From NCBI GenBank assembly GCA_030159075.1, contig BROG01000919.1:157054-221053 (forward strand): a stretch of 64,000 bases of DNA, in the 5' to 3' direction. Below are positions 24,100 through 34,900 of the stretch, piece by piece. The stretch's first letter is position 1. The number at the start of each line of letters is the position of its first letter. A program made the translations under genes and the position numbers. This DNA is from Atrina japonica (taxonomy: Eukaryota; Mollusca; Bivalvia; Pterioida; Pinnidae). Below the pieces are notes generated by a model. The model ran no database searches. It worked only from the letters and a program-made list of their open reading frames with translations, and had not been told where the DNA came from.

Positions 24100-25020
24100 T
24101 TTATTCCATATGGATGTTAAGATTATGTGTCAAATGAATGGTAGGATTACGTGTCAATTGAATGTTAAGATTATGTGTCATATAAATGGTAAGATAGTGT
24201 GTGTCATATAAATGGTAAAATTATGTTATATAAATGGTAAGATGTTTCATAAGAAAAAGATTATGTGTTTTATATGGATGGTAAGATTATATGAATACGA
24301 ATGGAAAGATTAAGATTGGTTAAGATTGTGTCATATGAATAGAAAGATTATGATTGGTTAATATTGTGTCATATGAATGGAAAGATTATGACTGGTTAAG
24401 ATTGTGTGTCATATGAATAGAAAGATTATGATTGGTTAAGATTATGTGTTATGAATGGTAAGATTATGATTGGTTAAGATTGTGTGTCATATGAATGGAA
24501 AGATTATGATTGGTTAAGATTGTGTGTCATATGAATGGAAAGATTATGACTGGTTAAGACTGTGTGTCATATGAATGGAAAGATTATGACTGGTTAAGAT
24601 TGTGTGTCATATGATTGGAAAGATTATGATTGGTTAAGATTGTGTGTCATATGAATGGTAAGATTATGCGTCATATTGATGGTAAGATTTTGTGTTTCAT
24701 ACAGATGGTAAGGTTATGTACGTCATATGAATGGTAAGATTGTGTGTCATATGAATGGTAAGATTATGTGTCATATTGATGGTAAGATTATGTGTTTCAT
24801 ACAGATGGTAAGGTTATGTATGCCATATGAATGGTAAGATTATTTGTGTTATATTGAAGGTAAGATTATGTATATGAATGGTAAGTGCTTTTATAAATCA
24901 AATGTTTTTGTGTCTTCAGAACATTTCAATTATGTTTGCATGCCATATGGATGGTGATACCGCATCTTATAAATGGTTAAGATTAAGTGTGTCATATGAA
25001 TGGTAAGATTGTGTGTGTCA
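24100..25020. repeat. 40-bp minisatellite
   Basis: The unit is close to AGATTATGATTGGTTAAGAT followed by TGTGTGTCATATGAATGGAA. The best-preserved copies run 24300-24660; outside that, shorter and longer variants based on GTGTCATATGAATGGTAAGA continue to about 25020. Confidence 0.9.
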
Positions 25021-25449
25021 TGTAAAAGGAAAAAAAAGATAAGAAAATCATTCATTAAAAAATTGCAACAATGTATTACATATTAATTATATACAAAGGA
25101 AGTGTCAGAAACTATCCAATTTGTCATAGTTGATAGGCCTATCTAATGTTATATTAAAAAAATATGACTCGAGTTGCTTTATTATGCTACTGGTATAAAA
25201 TATATGGGTTATCTTCCCATTGCTACATTTGTTTCCACACTTCAACTGATGCAACTGATTCAACTGATACTGTAGACAATTCAACCGATGCCTGTAGACA
25301 ATTCAACGGACACCTGAGAACAATTCAACTGATACTTATTTTCAACATTTGTAATAATAAATCATATATACAAATTTTACCTAAATTTTTATTTTCTTGT
25401 GCAAAACATTTTCAAACACTGATACACTGGTACGCACTGATACATATAT

Positions 25450-26590
25450 AAAGTATCTGAATTATAAGTGACTGATACATACACAAACACTTATAAGTGA
25501 CCAGTCCTGAGTAGTGAGATCTTAATTATAAGTGACAGATATTCACAAACACTTATACAGTCCTGAGTAGTGAGATCTTAATTATAAGTGACAGATATAT
25601 AAACAAACAATATCTGACCAGTCCTGAGTAGTGAGATCTTAATTATAAGTGACAGATACATACACAAACACTTATAAGTGACCAGTCCTGAGTAGTGAGA
25701 TCTTAATTATAAGTGACAGATACATACACAAACACTTATAAGTGACCAGTCCTGAGCAGTGAGATCATAATTATAAGTGACAGATACATACACACTTATA
25801 AGTGACCAGTCCCGAGTAGTGAGATCTTAATTATAAGTGACTGATACATACACAAACACTTATAAGTGACCAGTCCCGAGTAGTGAGATCTTAATTATAA
25901 GTGACAGATACATACACAAACACTTATAAGTGACCAGTCCTGAGTAGTGAGATCTTAATTATAAGTGACAGATACATACACAAACACTTATAAGTGACCA
26001 GTCCTGAGTAGTGAGATCTTAATTATAAGTGACAGATACATACACACTTATAAGTGACCAGTCCCGAGTAGTGAGATCTTAATTATAAGTGACAGATACA
26101 TACACAAACACTTATAAGTGACCAGTCCTGAGCAGTGAGATCATAATTATAAGTGACAGATACATACACACTTATAAGTGACCAGTCCCGAGTAGTGAGA
26201 TCTTAATTATAAGTGACAGATACATACACAAACACTTATAAATGACCAGTCCTGAGTAGTGAGATCTTAATTATAAGTGACAGATACATACACACTTATA
26301 AGTGACCAGTCCCGAGTAGTGAGATCTAAATTATAAGTGACAGATACATACACACTTATAAGTGACCAGTCCCGAGTAGTGAGATCTTAATTATAAGTGA
26401 CAGATACATACACACTTATAAGTGACCAGTCCCGAGTAGTGAGATCTTAATTATAAGTGACAGATACATACACAAACACTTATAAATGACCAGTCCCGAG
26501 TAGTGAGATCTTAATTATAAGTGACAGATACATACACAAACACTTATAAGTGACCAGTCCTGAGTAGTGAGACCATAATAATAAGTCTTG
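25450..26590. repeat. 64/60-bp minisatellite with a perfect 12-bp palindrome per unit
   Basis: The unit runs TCTTAATTATAAGTGACAGA, TACATACACAAACACTTATA, AGTGACCAGTCCTGAGTAGT, GAGA. A 4-bp deletion variant (TACACACTTATA) gives 60-bp units. About 17 copies. Most units contain the palindrome CACTTATAAGTG. Variant units (CATAATTA after GAGCAGTGAGA; CCCGAG for CCTGAG) recur at about 25750 and 26130, suggesting a higher-order period near 375 bp. Confidence 0.93.
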
Positions 26591-27241
26591 TATAGTGAGA
26601 CAGTACAAAGAAGCCAATGGAAAATGAGACAGACAGACACACACGAAACAAACACACACAGATGAAACAAAGAGACACACAGAAACAGTGACACATAAAC
26701 CATAGTTATGCAACATTTCTCTTAGAAAAACATTTCTGTAATTAACTCAAAATATCATACATGTTAAAAATTAATATTTGTCAACAAATCACAGAATTTC
26801 TCATTTGTAGAATACTTTGCACCGGTGTTGTTTAAAAACAACTACATTTTATACAAAATGACAATTTAACAAGAAATTGTTTGAATGTACCAAGCGACAG
26901 GAACAATAAATGTTTACATGTTAACACTGTACAAAGTAAAATGGGTCTCAATTGAAATTACAAGATTACATAATATAAGCACCTGATTTATGCACTCTTC
27001 AGATATTTTAGTATTATATACTGTGCACTGTACATGTCTTGATATAAATCTTGTAACCAGGGATTTTCCTACTGCCAATTCTGGGTTCGCAATCCACAAA
27101 AATGGAAAAATTATTAAACATTTTAACTTTAACTAGAAAACTCAATTTGAGACATTTGTTTGAAAATACTTCTGAAATTTTAAATTGGGATTTTTTGCAT
27201 ATTTTGAGGAAATTATAACAAGCCATTTTTGTTTTGAAAAC

Positions 27242-27550
27242 GGGTCCAAAATAGCCTACGAAAATGATCCATCATCACAAATAAAAAGTGTGTTGCCATT
27301 TTGATCTTGTCATCAATATAAAAAAATGTTGAGTGTGACACTAAAAAATGGAGTATTTTTCTTATATTTATATTTCAAAAATTTTCTTCAAATGAGCGAT
27401 ACATTTCATAATTATTTACAATTGTATGCCATAAATATACCAAAATGCATAGTTACAGCATAAATCCTGTGTATTTTTATAATGTATCATAAACAACTTA
27501 AAAGTTAGTTGAGCTTGTGTATTGAGTAAATTTGGTGACCTTGAACCCTG
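27242..27550 (-). mobile_element. GGGCCC-type MITE, inverted copy
   Basis: In reverse orientation relative to the copy at 33937-34340. Shared segments include ATGTTGAGTGTGAC-ACTAAAAA, TTTTCTTCAAATGAGCGATA, ATTTACAATTGTATG and the end TTGAGCTTGTGTATTGAGTA, then AATTTGGTGACCTTGAACCC. The left terminus GGGTCCAAAATAG is more diverged. Confidence 0.65.
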
Positions 27551-28399
27551 AGAACTCTGAAAAGGGTCTTCTCTTTCTAAAAAAAATTAGATAATTAGAG
27601 ACCCTTCAGCAGAATAAATCCATTTTCTTAATTTGCTAATACAGAAAAGCTAGAGTTTGGCAAAACAGCTATTCAAATATATGGTTGGCTGAGTAACCAG
27701 AAACACATACTTTTTATTTGACTTGAACAAATGAGACAGTTTATTTAGTGTATAAATTATGCCAATTTGTAAGGTACTCTAAGGTTGTATTTATGTTTTT
27801 GAATCTTGTATAGGCACTGGTCTTAAAAAAAAGCACTGAACACGTAATAAAGTGACAAGAAAGACAACCAATGACTGATTGTGGACAGCACAATTTTTTT
27901 TTCAATGAGTGTATTTAAACTACCCCTATTGATGAAAAAAGATCATGTGATCATTCTATGGATTTGTCTAAGAGTCATAAAAAAGCAACGTAACTTTCGT
28001 TAAATTTCTGATATTGCTTGCATTGTTGGGTTGAAATTTGTAACACGCTCCAACATGCACACAATGTCTCAGACATTTCAATATCTCTGCTGATAAATAT
28101 GTGATTTTACTTTACTGTCATTTGAAGGTACAAAATGGTTCATTTATGATATAAACAGTAAATCAAAACTGGCATTTGCTACAATGAAAAGATTCATAGA
28201 TGTTCTTTCAAACAAATATATGAAAAATCAGCACTGCAGTCAATATTACCTATCAAATAATTTTACTGGATATTCATTGTAGATATTGTACAATCTTTTC
28301 TGACAAGCTGTTCCCATGATGGACCAACTGTTTTGAAAAATGTCATTCAGAAAAGCACTCTGTTAAGCAAAACTTGCAAAATTCTTTCAAGAAATTCAA

Positions 28400-28720
28400 A
28401 CAGATAGGCCACAATTCCATGACAGAATGGATTGGTGTCGCAACACAGGTTCCTCACTCCCATGACTGAATGGGCCAGTGTCTCACAAGTTCCGCATTTC
28501 AAAAGCAAAGAGAATCAATGTTTCAATACAGATTCCACATTTCTGAGGCAGAATGGCTAATTGTCTTATTAAGACAGATTCCACATTTCCAAGGCAAAAT
28601 AGGTTAGTGTTACAAGACTAGTTCCCTGTTCCCAAGGCAAGAAGTGTCCTTGTCTTGTAACAGGATATACACATTTTTATGGCATTATGGGTAATGTCTT
28701 TCAATACAGAATCAGACTAA
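28400..28720. repeat. Diverged ~60-bp direct repeats downstream of CDC20 stop
   Basis: Segments of the form CAGATTCCACATTTCC, then GGCAGAATGG, then TTAGTGTCACAAGA repeat about five times with heavy divergence. They begin about 65 bp past the CDC20 stop in the minus-strand sense, so they probably belong to its 3' untranslated region. Confidence 0.6.
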
Positions 28721-28786
28721 CTCTCAATTTGTTTGGACAAGGTGATACACAAAGTCTTATCACAGAAGTATCAGTATTTACGAGAT

Positions 28787-28974
28787 TTATCGAATGGATG
28801 ATCTCATCATAGACAAACCAGGCAAATCCTTCGACGGTTTAGATACCGAGCCTTTCTTTACTTTGTCAATACTTGCAAAACATTTCCATAGTCTGATTGT
28901 TTCATCAGCAGCTGCACTAGCCACTGTAGTGCCATCTGGTGACATTGTCAAGCAGAGCACACGAGCAACATGTC
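28787..28974 (-). CDS. CDC20: CDC20 terminal coding exon (last WD40 blade and IR tail)
   Basis: Acceptor TTGCAG ends at 28975. The exon must be entered in phase 1 (G|GA) to read [20 protein letters not shown], then [10 protein letters not shown], a Lys/Ser linker and MMRSSIR before TAA. The terminal Ile-Arg dipeptide is the APC/C-docking tail of CDC20 proteins. The preceding visible exon ends in phase 0, so an exon of length 3n+1 is required between them. Confidence 0.93.
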
Positions 28975-31900
28975 CTGCAACAAAACCAATAATTGATCAT
29001 TGTGTTTACAGAGATATCATTTATATATAAGATAAGATACCAATATAAATACAAAAATTTCCCCATTTTAAGGTTAACCACACCAGTTTGTCATCAAATA
29101 GTCAATAATGAGACGCTGAAATGACTTTAATTATTGGTACAAATTCATATCTCCAAATATACTGAATTTGAATCTCAATACAAGGATTTTACATTTCAAC
29201 TTGACCCAATTAAGTCTAGTCAAAAGGCTCTTGATTTCAGACTTTTTCAGTATGACTAATGAAAATCAAAGTACTGGAAGTACTGAAATGGGTTTTTATT
29301 TGGCAAAATAGCCATGAGATTCAAACTACTTCTATCTAACATATATGAAATAAAAATAAATTAAATTATTGTAGATCTAAAAACAAAACAAAAAACTTCA
29401 ATTTCCAGCCTCTAAATAAATTTAAAACTAACATTCTAAATCTTATGTGTTGTATCTTCCGCACTAACTTTAAATATTGTCTGTCGCGCATTAATACTCA
29501 TTTCAAATTAAAACATGAGCATTTATTGTACCTACATAAATTCAAACCAAACATGACACTGGGAACAGGTAAAATAATTTTTTTTCATACAGAAAAATTG
29601 ATGTGATTTGAAACAAATTTTATTATTTTTTCATGATTAAATGGTAATAATCCTGTGGTCGGACATAAGCCCTTACTGCCTTTCTGGTACTGTAACAGTT
29701 CCCAGACGATTTTTCATGATTTCTCTTAAAATCCCCCTTATTTTATGGCACACAAATATGAAATTCTATATCGTTGAGAAATTATGTGAAAAAAACAACA
29801 AAGAAATCATTTATTAGAGGCGCTCTGTCATAGATTGTAGGACCAAAATTGTATTTTTACCTATACATGCTTTTGGTAATTATATAATTAGTTTCACAGT
29901 CAGTCTTTTCAACAGAAGCCAACAGCCAGCAAAATCTGCGTGCCATTATACAAAAAATCAGTGTAACTAACTCTCTGGCTACATTTTCCTGACTACAGAT
30001 ATAATGAGTGTTAAGTTTTGGCAAACAAAAAAGTTAAGTTTGGCAGATGGGGGGCGAAAAAGCTTTTCATAATGATTATCTGTTGCCCTATTCAAATAAA
30101 CCTAAGTAGTTTTGGGTCACAAACTTGACAAGGATAGACCATGATTCAAATAATTTTGAAGTAATTTTCATGGCTGGGGCATTTTATTTATAATCAGCTT
30201 TTCATATCCATGATTATCTGTGTTCTTTGCCCAAAATATTCAAAAAAAAACCTAAGTAGTTTTGGGTCACACAAACTTGACAAGGAAACACAAACAAATA
30301 GACACATGTTATCAAGCAACACAATTTACAAGATAACACAAATTGTATTTATAATTTTCACACTGTTACACAGCAACACACACAAATATTCAGCATACCA
30401 CAAATATGGTCATTTGAGGATATTTCCAGATTATCACACATGATTTTGAGAGTATCCATGTCCAGATATTAACTCTTTGTGTTCTTTGGACCACAAAATG
30501 GAACAAACCTGCAGAAAAGGTTGAGTTACAAAAAAAAAAAAAAAAAAAAATATGTACACATCACAGACACAAAATGGAGTATAACACAAATATTACCAAT
30601 CACACACAAATATGTACAAACAGCAAAATGTACACATCATCATACCCAAACACATCATCACACATACACACCATCAACAAAATATGTACAATCATCACAA
30701 CAAATATACATGCACACAACATCACACACAAATATGTACACACACACAAATATGTACACAGCATCACACACAAATATGTACACAGCACCACACACAAATA
30801 TGTACACAGCATCACTCACAAATATGTATACAGCAACACACAAATATGCACACAGCATCACACATATATGCACACACACCACACATATATGCACACAGCA
30901 CCACACACAAATATGTACACATCATCACACATATGCACACTCCCACACAAATCTGTACACACACAAATTTGTCACAAATAAAAGCACAGTATACTACAAA
31001 AATATGTAAATGTTTTAAGGAGAACACACAAATATGTGAATAACTATGAAGAAACACACAAATATATTACCAGTGAACACTAAATATGTATCCACAAATA
31101 TGGCAATAAGACATGTGATTAACACAAATATGGAAGACCATACATTACCAGCACCACATGTGAACTTGTATCCACGGAAAACAGTAACACGTAAATGATT
31201 ATATGAATAACTATAAAGAAATATTACCTGTGAACAAGTATTCACAGCACACATGTCCCATTAACTATGAAGATATATTACCTGTGAACTTGTATCCACG
31301 GCAATAACACGTGATTATCTATGTGAACTTGTATCCACGGAACTAACACGTGATTATCAATGAAGATATATTACCTGTGAACTAGTATCCATGGCAATAA
31401 GACATGTGATATCCATGAACAATACACACATGATTATTAACTATGAAGATAACACATGTGATTACCTGAAGAACTAGTAACTAGTATCCATGGCAATAAG
31501 ACATGTGATTAACTATGAAGATATATTACCTGTGAGCTAGTATCCACGGCACTAACACATGTCCCCGAAGCTACATTCCACAACCTGATATGCCTATCAG
31601 CGGTACCTCCTCCACTTGCCAGAAGTTGTGGATTCCACGGACACCATCCAAGAGCCTAAAGTACAAAAGAACTGTATATCATACCTTTAAGAATGAGGCG
31701 GTCACATGAATTTCCAGATAAGGAGATTCCACTGTATTAAATGAATGCTCTTAAAAATCTGATAGTTGCTAAAAATGAATCTTTCCATACATTCATCCCT
31801 TGGTTACATACCCTGGCCTTGATATCATTCTGTGCATTGTTTTAAAAATAACATATTTATTTTAGTTGTACAGTATTGAAAAAAAGCTATACCATCAAAG

Positions 31901-34900
31901 ACACTTTTGAAAGTTTTAAAATGCATAATCTTGAAACACTAGTCATTTTCTAATATGATTTTGTGTCAGTTTTTGGTATGTAATTTTGTTTTCCTACTTT
32001 GAAAGTAGTTATATGTATTGATTAATTATATCAAAAGTCTGACTTGGATTTATTGTTAATGGACCCATATGTTACAGGACCGGACCCAGGCAAAATTTAA
32101 CAAAAAAGTCCTGGACCCAAGAATCTGAAAGAAAATTTTCAGCCCCTGCATATATATGAAAATTTTTCATTGAGGATAGTAGAAACAAGAGTCGATAGAA
32201 GACAACAAAACTTGCCAAAATTAGGCAGTGTTCTGGGACTACATCTCCCGTCACCCGTGCCAAATGAAATTTTTAATCGGGAAAGTAATAATCTGCTGAT
32301 GTTGCAAAATCGGACCAAAGTTACATTTGATTTTCAAACTGAATCAGAAGCATTCATTGGATTCTAAAATCAAAATAAATAGATAATTTTGGATAATTAC
32401 ATTAGCAATATATTGCCCTCCTCCCCTAAAGAATTCTATAATACTTAAATAGGCCTACCCTGAAAGTTTTCCATTGTTACAAATAATCAATATTATTTAA
32501 CATATTCAACAATGGGGTTGGCCGTAGAGAAAAATAATACTGAAATAATTTCTGGTCAGTCTCTGTGCAAAGTAAGATGTTATGTACATGACAATAAACA
32601 TGACTAAAATATTCTAAAAATCAATTTGTTGTTGATAAACATTTTATTCACGGTTGTTGTAAGCAAATGTCGTGGCCGTGGGTTTGCATAACCATGTAGA
32701 TGATAGACGATGTCAAACTCACTCTCTCTTTCTTGATAAGTTATTTTACAAATAGTGACCCACAGCTGTCAGGTTTTAAGGTCAAGGTGCGGTAAATATT
32801 TTGGCTGCTTCAGCTTAGGTTAAAATTTTTGAAAAGTAGGCCAAGGTTGCTAGGTCAAAAGTCAAGGTGCAAAATGAAAGCCCTAGTCATAAGAAATATA
32901 TAAGTGAAATATTAAAGCCATATCCCTCCATGGTTTAAAGTCACATTCTGTGGAATTTATTGTGACATTTGACATTTTCTTTAGAAAACCACTCCTAACA
33001 GAAGTTAATGAAATTTTTTAAAAAAATTGTGGTATTAATGGAATTATTAACAGAATTCTATCGGAAATCTTTAAATTTACTTCAGTGAAAGATGTGACAT
33101 TCCATTTAAGGAATACTTACTACATATGCTACACTTCAGATACGATTGGATGACAATCTAAAGAGTAGTAGGCGTTTTATAATCTTAACATTATATGGTA
33201 TGTCAAATGCTTTGACAACAAGAGTATCAGGAATACTTAATGGAATCAAGACAGTATGTACACCAAAGTGAATACTGGTACCTGGAATTCACGTCTCAAA
33301 TAGTTGCAATTATGTTGCGACACAATTTTATGCCGTTAGATTCATGAAAATAATAGATCAGATAAGCAACTGACCAAAATTCCGATGGTGCGGCAAGAAA
33401 TATTTAGTTCAACGTATCGATATGTTGCAGAGAAAATATGTCACTGCATGGCCCATCCTGCTACAAGTACAAAGAAGCCGACTGATTCTACCAAAATAAC
33501 TTAAACTGGGGATAGAATTTCAGCCAAATGTCCTGTTCAACAAGGTTTTTTTCAAAGCAATATAGGCTAACGTAAGATTTATGTAGATCTGTACATGATG
33601 TGCTGATTCTAACATAGGCTACTTATCATGGACAGTTTGTTTTGGTTTCCATGCCTTGTTTTTGATATCTCCTCATTTCCATACTATTTTAAGATGCTAT
33701 TATCAGATCTGCATGGTGGGTATTTCCCATGATTAGCTAATTAATTAATTAGTACATACCTTTAACAATACAACTAAAGTATAGGCGAATAAACATTAAG
33801 TATGTAAAAAAAGTTTATTTCTGAACATTTCTCCCTGGAATATGACTTTAAAAGATACACATACAACTAAGATTAAAGTTTTTGAAAGTAGGTCATGGTT
33901 ACTAGGTCAAAAGTCAAGGTACCATATGAAAGCTCTGGGCCCAAAGTCACCAAATTTACTCAGTACTCAAGCTCAACTACCTTTTCATGATGTTAAGGTA
34001 AAACCACGCTAAATTTATTCTGTAACTGGACATATGTGTATATTGACAATATACAGTTGTAAATCATGATAAAAATTATTGCTCATTTGAAGAAAACTTC
34101 CGAAATATTCAAAAATAGTTTGAGTACGTACTCAAATTTTTAGTACCATACTCAACATATTTATTCATTTTTTTACAGGAAAATCATAAGTGTGACGAAA
34201 AAATTTATATGTGACTGATGTAAAATATTAATATGTTTCCTATTCACTTCAATTTGGAAGTTTTACAAATGATTATATAGTCAAAATAATGAAATAAAAG
34301 TTGAGCTTGAGTACTGAGTAAATTTAGTGATTTTGGGCCCTGGTCATAAGAAATTTAATTTGAAATATCAAAGCCCTGTCCCTTGCGCTTAAAAATATAT
34401 AAGCCAGGTTAAAGTTTTGTTTACAGACGCTGACACCACTGGGATACGACATTTGCTCTCCGGACTTTCATCCTGGCGATCTAAAGAGGAATTTACCTTG
34501 ACAGCTGCTTGGTGATGTGTGAAGGTGTGTACGGGTTGAACGTCTTCTAACGCAAGTGTTGTATCCCATATGTTTAGTATGTTGTCATTTCCGCCACTGG
34601 CTAGATACCGACCATCAGGTGACCACGCTAATCCACACACTTCTTGTGTGTGACTGGACAATGTTCCATTATGATGGCTAGCCACTCTCACATCATGGTG
34701 ATGAATAGAACCTGACCTACATCCACTGGAAAAAGAGAAAAATCCTTTTTGAACAAATATCTAGAACAACAACCTGTTGTTCCATAGCAATTCTTTTTTT
34801 TTTTTTTAAAATAATTTTATGTGAATACATGTTCGTTAACAAAAAAGCTCTCACCCTAAAGGAATTTCTAGTGAACTTGCACACTAGAAATATACTTTGT

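Larger units (their letters stand above)
7830..28400. other. 21-kb intergenic region without recognisable host genes
   Basis: Between the TRIM start and the 3' end of CDC20 I find no host exon with a known domain. The region is occupied by the LINE remnant, SINE pieces, inverted-repeat elements and minisatellites listed individually. Stretches 10600-11900, 12000-13000, 15050-15640 and 16000-17450 show only AT-rich sequence; 12350-12960 contains weak, very diverged ~150-bp repetition around TTGTTTATCGACAA-like motifs. Confidence 0.55.
28975..31529. other. CDC20 intron(s) where one WD40 exon is expected
   Basis: I scanned this 2.5 kb on the minus strand for the conserved blade segment (W-S-P-H, K-E-L, S-G/S-H-G, W-K-Y-P) and found none. 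It holds AT-rich unique sequence (28980-30050), a short direct duplication (30060-30290), a 26-bp minisatellite (30560-31050) and the splice-site-derived repeats (31145-31560). Confidence 0.6.

Noticed and set aside
24100..26590. CRISPR-like regular array
   Set aside because: The units are contiguous tandem repeats without unique spacers, and the surroundings are an animal nuclear genome with introns.
30479..31057. Several overlapping frames rich in Thr-His-Lys-Tyr or Cys-Val-Tyr on both strands
   Set aside because: Products of the ACACAAATATGTACACA minisatellite inside a CDC20 intron; the same repeat is open in several frames at once.
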